Positions 49,314 to 58,117 of a stretch of 64,000 nt of DNA are shown here, one piece after another. Made by a program: the position numbers and the translations under genes. The stretch comes from Microcoleus asticus IPMA8 (GTDB lineage: Bacteria > Cyanobacteriota > Cyanobacteriia > Cyanobacteriales > Microcoleaceae), in contig NZ_SRRZ01000001.1 in assembly GCF_013179805.1 (NCBI RefSeq), forward strand, positions 98,335-162,334. The letters run 5' to 3'. The notes below the pieces were generated by a model that was given only the letters and a program-made list of their open reading frames with translations, was not told the DNA's origin and did not search any database. Numbering within the stretch: the stretch's first letter is position 1; each line of letters opens with the position of its first letter.

Positions 49314-49344
49314 AACTTGACTCAGCTTAGGGATAGGGACACAT

Positions 49345-49413
49345 AGAGCGGGACACAACATTATTGTTGTGTCCCTACAAAATGGATGAGGACACAACAT
49401 TGTTGTGTCCCTA
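49345..49413. repeat. Tandem palindromes GGGACACAACA..TGTTGTGTCCC
   Basis: GGGACACAACATTATTGTTG followed by TGTCCCTAC, then GGACACAACATTGTTGTGTC followed by CCTAC: two adjacent palindromes downstream of msrA, differing by one base in the loop. Each can fold into a stem of about 11 bp. Confidence 0.7.
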
Positions 49414-49477
49414 CACAAGAGGGCTTATAGGCAGCAACAAAAAGCTGAATATGTTAGTAGTTTAAAACAGGTATTAA

Positions 49478-49783
49478 ATGTTGAGTGCTGTTGTAATTAT
49501 CAATCTACTAATATCTCTGGTTTGCTTTTATATCGCTGCGAAGGTGTGGAAAATCAGGCGGACGATCGCACTTTTAGAAATTCGGATCGCAGCAATCGAA
49601 CGCTGTAGCAGCAATGTCCTCAGCACGTCGCCGGATTTTCTTGCTAACAGGCAGCAAGGTACCCGCCAACTGCGACGGCGTTATCAACAATTAGAATTGC
49701 AACTGCAACAAGTTCAGCAACTTTTGGGATTGCTGGGTTTGGGACGGACACTTTGGCGGAGGCGCGCTCGACCTTTGAGGTAA
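49478..49783 (+). CDS. Small membrane protein with coiled coil
   Basis: 101 residues: one N-terminal transmembrane helix (MLSAVVIINLLISLVCFYIA), a basic stretch, then a Gln/Leu-rich helix (RYQQLELQLQQVQQLLGLLG) and an Arg-rich end. It precedes a YtxH-type and a DUF948-type gene on the same strand with short gaps, so the three may form an operon for an envelope-associated assembly. Function unknown. Confidence 0.72.
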   Translation: MLSAVVIINLLISLVCFYIAAKVWKIRRTIALLEIRIAAIERCSSNVLSTSPDFLANRQQGTRQLRRRYQQLELQLQQVQQLLGLLGLGRTLWRRRARPLR

Positions 49784-49904
49784 GCTATCCTAAAACAGTC
49801 GCCCGTGCTGACTCCCTAGGATTGTCAACAATATTTCTACCTTTGCAAAGGGCTGCGATCGGGCAAACGTGCCTAAAATTGGTGTATAGAGAGAAGTTAT
49901 ACAA

Positions 49905-50246
49905 ATGTCAACTAAACGTTCAGGATTCTTTATTGGCGGTTTGCTTGTGGGTTCTGCGATCGGGGCCGTGACTGGGTTGCTGATGGCACCGCGAACGGGC
50001 AAGGAGACGCGACAGATATTGAAAAAATCGGCTGATGCTTTGCCGGAGTTGGCGGAAGATTTATCTACTAGCGTGCAGTTGCAGGCCGATCGACTTTCTG
50101 AAACTGCAATCCGAAATTGGGACGAAACTTTGATTAGACTCAAAGAGGCGATCGCGGCAGGTCTGGAGGCGACTCAGCGGGAACGCCAAACGCTGTCGGA
50201 AACTGAAGTCGAAGTGAGTCCCCCGTTGCGCCCTCCCGTCCGCTAA
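49905..50246 (+). CDS. YtxH domain protein
   Basis: 113 residues. FFIGGLLVGSAIGAVTGLLM is the Gly-rich transmembrane helix, followed by APRTGKETRQILKKSADALP, the hallmark of YtxH/gas-vesicle-like proteins. The rest is helical and acidic with a proline tail. Single-pass membrane protein of unknown role; 37 bases from the DUF948 gene. Confidence 0.82.
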   Translation: MSTKRSGFFIGGLLVGSAIGAVTGLLMAPRTGKETRQILKKSADALPELAEDLSTSVQLQADRLSETAIRNWDETLIRLKEAIAAGLEATQRERQTLSETEVEVSPPLRPPVR

Positions 50247-50283
50247 ATGACATGAAATCCCAAACCCCAAATCCCAGATTCAA

Positions 50284-50865
50284 GTGAGCGATCCCATATT
50301 TTGGCTAGGACTTTCGATTTTTCTAGTGGCAGTTAGCCTGACTGCTGTTTTAGTGACTTTAATACCTGCAGTGCAAGCCCTGGCCAGGGCGGCGCGCAGC
50401 GTGGAAAAGCTCGCTGACACGCTTTCTCGCGAATTTCCGCCCACTTTGGAGGCGATTCGGTTGACGGGGCTGGAAATTAGCGAGTTGACAGATGATGTCA
50501 GCGAGGGAGTACAAAGTGCGGGCGAGGTTGTCAAACAGGTCGATCGGAGTATTGGTAGCGCTAAAAAGCAGGCGCAAAACGTGCAGGTAACAACTCGCAG
50601 CGTCGTGACTGGGATTAAGGCTGCTTGGAAAACTTTAACTAGGAAGCCGCCCGTGTCTGGGACAAATCGCCGATCGACAGAGAGATTATCGCCGAGTCAA
50701 AGAAGTGCGATTTCGCTGAGGGATTCGGGTTTGGAGGATAGGTATTCTGGGCCTTACGGTGCGGGTGCGAGTAATGGGGAATCGCCACGGTTGAGGGGTA
50801 GCGATGGTTCGGGTTTGCCGGGGGATGCGGAAGATTTTGAAGAAGTGCGATCGAACGATTCTTGA
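50284..50865 (+). CDS. DUF948 domain membrane protein
   Basis: 193 residues from GTG 50284. One transmembrane helix (FWLGLSIFLVAVSLTAVLVT), then a long amphipathic helical DUF948 region (SVEKLADTLSREFPPTLEAI, DDVSEGVQSAGEVVKQVDRS), then a disordered Arg/Ser/Gly-rich C-terminus. Such proteins are often paired with YtxH proteins, as here. Role unknown, probably membrane-scaffold-like. Confidence 0.82.
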   Translation: MSDPIFWLGLSIFLVAVSLTAVLVTLIPAVQALARAARSVEKLADTLSREFPPTLEAIRLTGLEISELTDDVSEGVQSAGEVVKQVDRSIGSAKKQAQNVQVTTRSVVTGIKAAWKTLTRKPPVSGTNRRSTERLSPSQRSAISLRDSGLEDRYSGPYGAGASNGESPRLRGSDGSGLPGDAEDFEEVRSNDS

Positions 50866-50882
50866 TTGCACCCAATTCCTCA

Positions 50883-52670
50883 TCATCCCTCCACAGCACA
50901 CCCATCCCACCAGCAAGGATTGCGATCGATAAAATCCATCAAAGCATCATACTTAGGCGAACCCTTTTGTTCCACATATTCCAAAGCGCCCCAACTTCCC
51001 CACTTACTAAATCCACCCACGTCCACAAAGTGCATGAAAAGACTGCCTCCAGCTTGTTTCCAACTATTCAGTAATTGGGTGTACATATCATACATTTCTG
51101 GACGCCTATTTAATTCCATAAAAAACTCAGTCAGTTTTTCGTTATTCTCCACTCCTTCAGTACCTACAATATGTTGACCGCCCTCGTAAACAAATAACTT
51201 GAGACCTTTTTTTTGAGCCACATCTAAAAAATACTTAAAGTCATTATCAACATCTGGCAAACTATCTTTGAAGCCAGGAAGTAACCCGCCCTCTCTTAAT
51301 TGCTTAAAAGCTTTTCCAAACCCGCCATCTGCGTCCTTCAACCAAGACTCTACTGTGCTGACACTTTCTTTTCCGCCCAAGTTGCCGCTAAAATATCCAG
51401 CTATGGCTACGGCATCAATCCCGTGTTGATAACAAGGTTTATTGCCCTCAGCTACCCAAGAGGAACACTCTAAAGCATAAGTTTCTAAATCTCTCCAGCC
51501 TCTTTGAACTCCTAAAACGCAGACAACTCGATTCTTTTGATCCTCAAAAACACCTTTCCAGATATCGCACATTTGAGCAGTACGCATTCCGTACCACTGC
51601 ATAAAAGCATCGCCTTTATCTCCCCACTTCGCTTTACCTTGTTCCAAAGCATAATGCGATTGTGGAAATGACCAATTCCAAACCTCATTAGAATACTCTA
51701 CATAAACTTTCAGCTTTGGATCTACACTATCTTTTACCCTTTTAGCAAAGTTAGTCATATATTCATCAGTAGCCTGATGCGGGATATTAAACCAGGGTTC
51801 TGCTTGGACTTTGTTAGCTAAATTCACCATAACTTCTATGGGAACATTTCCTCTATAAGCATAGGATACGCTTTCTGGTTTAGGTCGGTTTGACCAGTCT
51901 TTTTGTTCCGAACCATTTGTTCCCATCCAGTCCATAAAACGCAAAACTTTAAACTTTTTAATCTTGTCTATAAACAGCGGATTAAATATTTCACCGCTTT
52001 GATAAAGCTGTTCATCTTGGGATCGAACAACTTTAATATTGCGGATATAGTTCCCTGTTTTCTTTGGATCGGTAGCAGTAATTGTAATCATTATGCCTCC
52101 GCCTTGTGTGGCATCAACATTAATAATATCCCTCCCGGGTTTCGACGCAGCCTCATCTTTTTTGGCATCATAGGTATATTCGATCGCACCTTCACCCTCA
52201 TAACTAACAATATATTGCCCTGAAGGATAGCGATTGGGGATTTCCCTAAGTAATAGGGTACTTACCCTAGTATATTTAGGAGCATCTTCGGGCGAGGGGA
52301 GAGACTTCACCCACCCATTTTCATCAACATTTAAAAGATTATACTCCTCTGTATCCCATTCACCTTTACAGTTTGGTTGTCCGCTGACGCATTGAGTTAT
52401 CCATTGTCTAGAAGATTTGAAAGCATCTAAAAAGGGTAATTGTGTGGAGTAGTCAGCAATACCATTAAGCCCAACTCCTAAAGAAGAGCGAGAATTTGAT
52501 GTATTTTGTACATCTGCACGCACAGCTACTTTGTTATCTACTTGCCGTGCTGCTGTGGGAGCAATATTAGTTGTTAAAGCCCAACATCCGGGAATGAAAA
52601 TGACAAAAATTAATAAACCAAGGACAAAGCCCAGAGCTTTTTTGTTCGATCGGATACTTAATCGAGACAT
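50883..52670 (-). CDS. Putative secreted glycoside hydrolase (clan GH-A-like) lipoprotein
   Basis: 595 residues. The N-terminus has a basic start then LGFVLGLLIFVIFIPGC, a lipoprotein-type signal with Cys at about residue 29. A beta-rich region to about residue 220 is followed by a TIM-barrel-like part: KFKVLRFMDWMGTN, then MVNLANKVQAEPWFNIPHQA, VYVEYSNEVWNWSFPQSHYA (the NE pair expected for a GH-A acid/base) and LKLFVYEGGQHIVGTEGVEN (a Glu in the nucleophile position). Many Trp residues suit carbohydrate binding. The domain is assigned from motif position only; the substrate, perhaps its own or another polysaccharide, is unknown. Confidence 0.65.
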   Translation of the reverse strand: MSRLSIRSNKKALGFVLGLLIFVIFIPGCWALTTNIAPTAARQVDNKVAVRADVQNTSNSRSSLGVGLNGIADYSTQLPFLDAFKSSRQWITQCVSGQPNCKGEWDTEEYNLLNVDENGWVKSLPSPEDAPKYTRVSTLLLREIPNRYPSGQYIVSYEGEGAIEYTYDAKKDEAASKPGRDIINVDATQGGGIMITITATDPKKTGNYIRNIKVVRSQDEQLYQSGEIFNPLFIDKIKKFKVLRFMDWMGTNGSEQKDWSNRPKPESVSYAYRGNVPIEVMVNLANKVQAEPWFNIPHQATDEYMTNFAKRVKDSVDPKLKVYVEYSNEVWNWSFPQSHYALEQGKAKWGDKGDAFMQWYGMRTAQMCDIWKGVFEDQKNRVVCVLGVQRGWRDLETYALECSSWVAEGNKPCYQHGIDAVAIAGYFSGNLGGKESVSTVESWLKDADGGFGKAFKQLREGGLLPGFKDSLPDVDNDFKYFLDVAQKKGLKLFVYEGGQHIVGTEGVENNEKLTEFFMELNRRPEMYDMYTQLLNSWKQAGGSLFMHFVDVGGFSKWGSWGALEYVEQKGSPKYDALMDFIDRNPCWWDGCAVEG

Positions 52671-52802
52671 AATTTTGACTGATTTTATTGTTTTAGGTAA
52701 AATCCGAGCGGTAAGACAGTTTTAATTTTGATATCTTATCAAAAAGTTCCTTCTAAAACTATCAGCTATAAGATTATTAACATTTTTGCCTCTCAGTGGA
52801 GG

Positions 52803-52841
52803 GGCGATCGCCCTTTCTGTCCCCAAGTGCGATCGCCCATC
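52803..52841. repeat. HIP1-flanked repeat CGCCCTTTCTGTCCCCAAGTGCG
   Basis: GCGATCGCCCTTTCTGTCCC followed by CAAGTGCGATCGCCC. A near-identical copy lies at 57628-57660 and a diverged one at 55841-55877, so the family brackets the two RTX exoprotein genes. Confidence 0.72.
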
Positions 52842-53344
52842 TAACCGTCTTTATGCAAGTCTTCTGTTTTCGTAGTTTCTGAAGTTGAAGGGAATGTTAA
52901 TTGGATGTTAATATCCATTGATATTGTACTTTGCTCCAGCCAACCTATATTAACTATCTTTATTAATGCTTCTGTAGGTACAGAATTATTTATTTTAAAT
53001 TCAGGACAAGACTGAGTTTTATATCCGGCTTCCTCTAGCCGATCGCAAATATTGCGCCAATTTCCTACAGGTTCATTAGGTACATCTGCGATTTTTTTAA
53101 CATATTGGTATAAAGTTTTACATAAATAAACCTCTGCACTTTTGGAACTCTGAAACAGTTGGCGGGCGATTTCGGCGGGACTGCAACCGGAAAGCAATCC
53201 TCGCAGGTAAAGTTTTTCTGTTTCTGTTAGTCCCCTTCGCGATCGAGGAGAGATTTGCCGTTTAGCTTCTGCAAAAGCTTGGTACAGCCTTTCTAAATCC
53301 CAGTGTTTGGCGGCTTCGGCAAATAAGTCTTCCTTTGAGGCCAT
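52841..53344 (-). CDS. Helix-turn-helix protein of the vMap-like type
   Basis: 167 residues. N-terminal segment KHWDLERLYQAFAEAK, then LTETEKLYLRGLLSGCSPAE, SAEVYLCKTLYQYVKKI and NWRNICDRLEEAGYKTQ, the LuxR-like HTH region common in cyanobacterial multi-domain proteins (as the N-terminal part of NB-ARC/TPR/WD40 proteins). Here it stands alone with a C-terminal tail without known domain. It may be an adaptor that recruits a partner; unproven. A HIP1 repeat sits at its 3' end. Confidence 0.65.
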   Translation of the reverse strand: MASKEDLFAEAAKHWDLERLYQAFAEAKRQISPRSRRGLTETEKLYLRGLLSGCSPAEIARQLFQSSKSAEVYLCKTLYQYVKKIADVPNEPVGNWRNICDRLEEAGYKTQSCPEFKINNSVPTEALIKIVNIGWLEQSTISMDINIQLTFPSTSETTKTEDLHKDG

Positions 53345-53885
53345 TTTCGGGTGCGGTGAGATGTGGCTAACGATAGCATAACCGAAATTGCTAGCGTTTG
53401 TTAGTTGTTTGGTAGCGGTAGCTAGTGTATTATTTTACTAAGACTAAATATATAAGTGTAAATACTTAAATAAACGGGGAGGCGCGATCGCTTCAACTAA
53501 CGTCAAAGCTAGTATTTGCAAAAGGCAGACAACGCTAAGTAAAGTTTTGTAACAAAAAAGCAGTATTTTGCATAAAACTTGCGGACTCAGCCTGATAGAT
53601 AAATAGAGCTTTAGAAGTACCGCTACTGTTGCGGTTCATCGTGGCTAAGGGTTCATTAGGGCGATCGGCCGATCGGCTTTTACAACAAACAGTTTATTTA
53701 ATCCAAGCAAACACAGGGCAAGTCTATGTACTTATCTCTAATCAACACGGGAGAATAACGTGTCTAATTTTTTCACGCCTGAATTTAATAACGAAAGTGC
53801 GATCGGGCTTTTGCTCAGCTAACAGTTCTAGACAAAAACAGACATATCGAGCCATCAAACCTCTATTTGAGAAACAAAGGAAAAA
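53345..53885. other. Leader of the subtilase gene
   Basis: About 540 bases between divergent genes. It carries the shared element at 53544-53620. A short frame (53629-53889) overlaps the subtilase start by ATGA, but its sequence shows no known features and partly consists of GATCGG repeats, so I do not call it a gene. Confidence 0.5.
53544..53620 (+). promoter_or_regulatory. Upstream element shared by the two RTX exoprotein genes (copy 1)
   Basis: TTTGTAAC, then ATTTTGCATAAAA at 53565-53577, then GC-GA-TCA...GATA-A...TAGAG and TTAGAAGT. The same order and spacing appear at 55931-56011 before the CAP-domain gene. Probably a promoter or operator used for both. Confidence 0.6.
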
Positions 53886-55832
53886 ATGACATCAGAATTT
53901 AACAGTACCTCTGGCTATGGCTTGGTGAACGCAGCGGCAGCAGTTGCCGGTGCAACTGGACAAGCCACATTTACAGATGTCCCTGATTTGGGCGGTAATA
54001 GTTGGGGAAACGATTTGGTCAAAGCTCCCGAAGCTTGGGCAAAAGGATACACGGGCCAAGGAATTGTTGTTGCCGTCATTGACAGTGGTGTAGACATTAC
54101 TCACGAAGACCTCAAAAACAATATTTGGCAAAATCCCGGCGAAATCCCAGGAAATGGTATTGATGATGATGGAAACCTCAAAGTTGATGACATCAACGGC
54201 TGGAATTTTGGCACACGCACTAACGCGAACGGTGACAACGATGTTAAACCTGGTACTAATGATCCAGGGCAGGCTCACGGTACTCATGTTGCTGGTACGA
54301 TCGCAGCCGCAAACAACAATTTAGGTATCAGTGGTGTTGCCTACAATGCCAAGATCATGCCGATTAGGTTGGGAGATACTAGAAACAACTCATACATCAA
54401 TAATGGCAGTTTGAGCGACGCCATCCGGTATGCGGCTGATATGGGTGCCAATGTCATCAACATGAGTCTGGATGTGGAAAAAGGATATTCTGCATTGCAA
54501 GAAGCCATAGCCTATGCAGCTAGTAAAAATGTTGTTGTTGTCAGTAGTGCTGGAAATGGAGATGAGAAGGGTAATGGTCTACCTTCGCCTGCGTTTCCTG
54601 CGGGCTATGCCACTCAATATGGCATCGCTGTAGGTGCTGTAAATATAAATAAAGAGATTGCTAATTTTTCCAATCTGGCAGGTTCAGATAACAAGATGGC
54701 GTATATAGTTGCGCCCGGAGTAGAAGTTTATTCAACTTTACCTACTAAACCTACTGAAAAGTACGGTTTTTCTAACGGTACATCAATGGCTGCACCTCAT
54801 GTCGCAGGCGTTGCAGCCTTAATGCTGAGTGCAAATCCTAGCCTGACTCCACAGCAAGTACGTCAGATATTAACTGATTCTGCTACGGGTCTCAGCAACA
54901 ACGTGCCAGTGGTCGCACCCCCTCCACTACTATTCCTTTCTCCACTGCCACCAGAGCCACCCAGACCACAAGTACCATTGATCCCGCCGGTAAGGCCGAC
55001 ACCGCAAGATCCAACACCAACGCCAGTAACTCCCACACCGACACCAACGCCAGTAACTCCCACACCGACACCAACGCCAGTAACTCCCACACCGATCCTA
55101 GGAACAGCAATAATCACAACGCCCCAACCGAATGCTACAGGCAATGGGAATCCGACAGGACTACCGCAAAATCTTAGCGGGTCTGACTTTTACTTCTTAA
55201 CAGACAATCCTGATACAGCCATCCCAACAGTCGCTATTGGTAAAGGAATTATAGGCCTATCCGGCAATGACTTTCTGACAGGCGCAGAGGGTGCTGACAC
55301 CATTAGCGCCAATCAAGGTGCCGATCAAGTAATTGGACTAGGTGGTGACGATATCTTATTAGGCGGGAAAGGCTCAGATTTCATTGACGGCGGTGCTGCT
55401 AACGATTTTCTGCGAGGAAACAATGATAACGATACCCTGATCGGAGGAGACGGCAATGATGTTCTCTTAGGCGGTCAAGGAAATGATATCCTCACTGGCG
55501 GAGCTGGCAACGATATACTCAATGGCGAGCGCGGTCAAGATATTCTCACAGGTGGCGACGGCAATGATGCCTTTATATTAACGCTAGAGCCGAGTGCTTC
55601 TACGATTAATCAAGCTGATGTCATTGCAGACTTCCGCCCTGGAGATAGCTTTGGTTTGAGCGAAGGCCTCACTTTTTCTGCTCTGACGTTTGAGCCTGTT
55701 AGTTTACAGCTTGATGGAGGTAGTTCTGTCAATTCTACTGCTATTAAACGGGGTGACAATTATTTGGCTATTGTCTCTGGAGTAGCTCAAAGCGCTCTAA
55801 ATGCAAATGTTTTCTTTACTGCACAGCCTTGA
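53886..55832 (+). CDS. Subtilisin-family (S8) protease with RTX calcium-binding repeats
   Basis: 648 residues. Peptidase S8 catalytic triad: Asp in VAVIDSGVDITHEDL, His in AHGTHVAGTIAA, Ser in SNGTSMAAPHVAGVAALML. A Pro/Thr-rich linker (PTPTPVTPTPTPTPVTPT) near residues 360-405 leads to RTX nonapeptides (GGKGSDFIDGG, then GGDGNDVLLGGQGNDILTGG) that bind calcium and direct type I secretion, and a C-terminal uncleaved signal-like end (FRPGDSFGLSEGLTFSALTF). There is no classic N-terminal signal peptide, which fits type I export. The short N-terminus GYGLVNAAAAVAGATGQ looks like a relic of an S8 C-terminal strand; the true start could differ. Confidence 0.9.
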   Translation: MTSEFNSTSGYGLVNAAAAVAGATGQATFTDVPDLGGNSWGNDLVKAPEAWAKGYTGQGIVVAVIDSGVDITHEDLKNNIWQNPGEIPGNGIDDDGNLKVDDINGWNFGTRTNANGDNDVKPGTNDPGQAHGTHVAGTIAAANNNLGISGVAYNAKIMPIRLGDTRNNSYINNGSLSDAIRYAADMGANVINMSLDVEKGYSALQEAIAYAASKNVVVVSSAGNGDEKGNGLPSPAFPAGYATQYGIAVGAVNINKEIANFSNLAGSDNKMAYIVAPGVEVYSTLPTKPTEKYGFSNGTSMAAPHVAGVAALMLSANPSLTPQQVRQILTDSATGLSNNVPVVAPPPLLFLSPLPPEPPRPQVPLIPPVRPTPQDPTPTPVTPTPTPTPVTPTPTPTPVTPTPILGTAIITTPQPNATGNGNPTGLPQNLSGSDFYFLTDNPDTAIPTVAIGKGIIGLSGNDFLTGAEGADTISANQGADQVIGLGGDDILLGGKGSDFIDGGAANDFLRGNNDNDTLIGGDGNDVLLGGQGNDILTGGAGNDILNGERGQDILTGGDGNDAFILTLEPSASTINQADVIADFRPGDSFGLSEGLTFSALTFEPVSLQLDGGSSVNSTAIKRGDNYLAIVSGVAQSALNANVFFTAQP

Positions 55833-56090
55833 TTAATTAATGGCGATCGCGCTTATTTTCCGAAAGTGCGATCGCTCCCTATTTGCCTCCAACATCGGTA
55901 TCTACCAAAGTCTGACAGCCGACAACTAAACCTTTGTAACCAAAAATTAGAATTTTGCATAAAAATCGCAGATTCATACAGATAAAAACTATAGAGATTT
56001 CTGAAGTTTAGACATCTTTGCCAATCAAAGCTAAAGACGCCTAAATAAAGATACTATCAAGAACATCACACATAAATAGGTTTATTCAAC
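55833..56090. other. Region between the two exoprotein genes
   Basis: Contains a HIP1 repeat (55841-55877) and the second copy of the shared upstream element (55931-56011). No gene seen. Confidence 0.5.
55931..56011 (+). promoter_or_regulatory. Upstream element shared by the two RTX exoprotein genes (copy 2)
   Basis: CTTTGTAACCAAAAA, then ATTTTGCATAAAA at 55952-55964 (identical 13-mer to copy 1), then GCAGATTCA...GATAAAAAC...TATAGAG...TGAAGTTTAG. It lies about 80 bases upstream of the CAP-domain gene. Confidence 0.6.
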
Positions 56091-57572
56091 ATGACAGTCA
56101 ATATCTACGCCCCTTCACCGCAGGACGCTTTAGAGTCAGAAGAAGTTCAGCTAATAAACTTAATCAATCAATATCGCGCTGAAAACGGACTGCCACCCAT
56201 ACCAAAATCCAAGGCACTTACTACCGTTGCTAATCGCCATGTCCAAGATTTAGCAGAAAACGTTGGTACTCTGACTCATGGCTGGAGCGATGCACCCTAT
56301 GATAGTAGCAATACCGCCACTTGGCCTAATATGTGGAAAGCTCCCCAGCGACTCAATACAGGCTATCTCGGCAATGGTTACGAAAACGCTTTCGGAGGTT
56401 CTGGTGAGTTTGTCGCCACAGCGGAAAGTGCTTTTAAGAGTTGGAAAGAAAGTTCCTTACACAACGCTGTCATCCTGAATCAAGGCAGTTCTTGGCAAAA
56501 CCGACAGTGGAAGGCTTTAGGAGTCGGAATCTACAAAGGATACGCGGTGATGTGGGTTGGCGAGGAAACTGACCCTACAGGCGAACCCTCAATCAGCAGT
56601 GCAGCTATACCAACACCAACACCGACACCAACACCAACTTTAGTAGCACAACCTCCACTGATAGAAACACCTCCACCGCCGCCGGTGCCACCTGCACCGC
56701 AGCCACCAGGGGTTCCCTCGCCTCAAGACCCTACACCGCCAGACCCAGTACCCCCAGTACCCCCAAGGCCTCCAGTACCGCCGTCGCCACCAACACCAGT
56801 ACCAGGAGATACATCTATTCGTACCGGTGTCATTATCAATGACTCTAGCTTGCTGAACGCTTTTGATAGCCTATCTAACTCAGCAGCCGCAGGCCTTGCC
56901 AATGGCAACTTTGTCCAATTAACCCCAGACAATAATTTTGTCGATTTATCACTTCCAGGTTTAGCAGGAACTCCAAGTGGCGGTGTACTTGCCCTCGAAG
57001 GAAATGATACTATCCTAGGCTCATCTGGCAATGATGTAGTCAACGGCAACGCAGGCGCGGATAGTTTGAGAGCTGCTGCTGGCAATGATTTGCTGCGCGG
57101 TGGCAAAAATGAAGATCGGATTTTTGGAGACGAGGGGAATGACATCCTCAGTGGTGGCCAAGACAGCGATACCCTTGAAGGTGGCTCAGGCAATGACTTT
57201 GTGCGGGGCGGTAGAGGCAATGACCTTTTAATTGGCGGTGACGGTAACGATATTCTGATTGGCGATATTGGTTCAGATACTCTGACTGGTAGCGGTGGAT
57301 CAGATACGTTTATTCTGATCGCTAATTCTGAAGCAGGAAATCGCGATGCTAATTTAGCCGATCGAATTACTGATTTTGGTCAAGGCGATAGAATTGCGAT
57401 CGCAGGCAACATTTCCTCAAGCGAACTCCGTTTTAATGCTGTTGGTGTGAACACGGTTATCCAACTAGCAAACGGCGACATTTTAGGCAATGTTCTCAAT
57501 GTGACACCAGCGACTGTTCAGAGCGCTACATTCATCGTTCCCCTTACAGATTCAGCCCTGCGTTTTGGATAA
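56091..57572 (+). CDS. Secreted CAP-domain (SCP/PR-1) protein with RTX repeats
   Basis: 493 residues. The N-terminal CAP domain (about residues 15-165) shows LINLINQYRAENGLPPI, NRHVQDLAENVGTLTHGW and SWKESSLHNAVIL, then GVGIYKGYAVMWVGEETD, the His/Glu of the CAP cavity. A proline-rich linker (VPPVPPRPPVPPSPPTPVPG) leads to RTX repeats (GNDTILGSSGNDVVNGNAGA, then GGRGNDLLIGGDGNDILIGD). Like the upstream protease it lacks an N-terminal signal peptide and would use type I secretion. Function of bacterial CAP proteins is unknown. Confidence 0.88.
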   Translation: MTVNIYAPSPQDALESEEVQLINLINQYRAENGLPPIPKSKALTTVANRHVQDLAENVGTLTHGWSDAPYDSSNTATWPNMWKAPQRLNTGYLGNGYENAFGGSGEFVATAESAFKSWKESSLHNAVILNQGSSWQNRQWKALGVGIYKGYAVMWVGEETDPTGEPSISSAAIPTPTPTPTPTLVAQPPLIETPPPPPVPPAPQPPGVPSPQDPTPPDPVPPVPPRPPVPPSPPTPVPGDTSIRTGVIINDSSLLNAFDSLSNSAAAGLANGNFVQLTPDNNFVDLSLPGLAGTPSGGVLALEGNDTILGSSGNDVVNGNAGADSLRAAAGNDLLRGGKNEDRIFGDEGNDILSGGQDSDTLEGGSGNDFVRGGRGNDLLIGGDGNDILIGDIGSDTLTGSGGSDTFILIANSEAGNRDANLADRITDFGQGDRIAIAGNISSSELRFNAVGVNTVIQLANGDILGNVLNVTPATVQSATFIVPLTDSALRFG

Positions 57573-57627
57573 AATATGACTTGTGGGGCTGGCATCTTGC
57601 CTGCCCTTTACTTGTCTAAAAAAAGCG

Positions 57628-57660
57628 AGCGCCCTTTCTGTCCCCAAGTGCGATCGCCCT
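57628..57660. repeat. HIP1-flanked repeat, second copy
   Basis: GCGCCCTTTCTGTCCCCAAGTGCGATCGCCC matches the repeat at 52803-52841 over about 29 bases, given here by its key blocks GCCCTTTCTGTCCCCAAGTG and CGATCGCCC. Confidence 0.7.
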
Positions 57661-57687
57661 TATCTAACTTCTATTCTCCTCACATTA

Positions 57688-57954
57688 CTAAGCAACTGCA
57701 AGTTCATATTGCAGAACTAAAATTTCATCGGCTTTTAACATAGCCATAGCATATTCACTCCCTTGACTATCAGCAAACTCCACTAAATACTGACATTCCT
57801 TTCCCGTATCGTCATACACTTCAATAATAGTTCCCACAAGTCCAACTGGCAAACTAGAAATAGATGCGTATTCTGGTTCCACTAGCGCTAATCGCGTATT
57901 GGAAATCGGCTTGAGAATCGCAACAGAATCCAAAAGTCTAAAGTTTTTGAGCAT
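57688..57954 (-). CDS. DUF4926 domain protein
   Basis: 88 residues. The DUF4926 pattern is seen: FRLLDSVAILKPI, then SISSLPVGLVGTIIEVYDDT, and YLVEFADSQGSEYAMAMLKA, ending in DEILVL. Small beta-barrel-like (SH3-type) proteins, common near toxin-antitoxin or mobile genes in cyanobacteria, of unknown function. Here it stands alone next to argB. Confidence 0.8.
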   Translation of the reverse strand: MLKNFRLLDSVAILKPISNTRLALVEPEYASISSLPVGLVGTIIEVYDDTGKECQYLVEFADSQGSEYAMAMLKADEILVLQYELAVA

Positions 57955-58117
57955 AGTTTAACAAAAGCTGAAATCCAACAACGGTTAGAATTAGTTGAAG
58001 TAATTTCCCAGAAGTACCTTCTCAAGGTTTTTAGGGGCAGGTTTAGTTAGAATATACACGCTTTCAGCGAGTTTACCCATTTCACGCACCCGCCCTCCCC
58101 ACGCTAGGATTTACCCC

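Noticed and set aside
53629..53889. 86-codon frame overlapping the subtilase start by ATGA
   Set aside because: No recognisable domain, composed partly of GATCGG repeat words, and lies within the leader that matches the other exoprotein gene.
54863..55144. Gly/Val-rich minus-strand frame (VGVGVTGVGVG)
   Set aside because: Antisense of the Pro/Thr linker of the subtilase; not a gene.
53700..57600. Tandem GGxGxD repeats considered as CRISPR or satellite DNA
   Set aside because: They are in-frame RTX calcium-binding codons with variable DNA; no spacer pattern.
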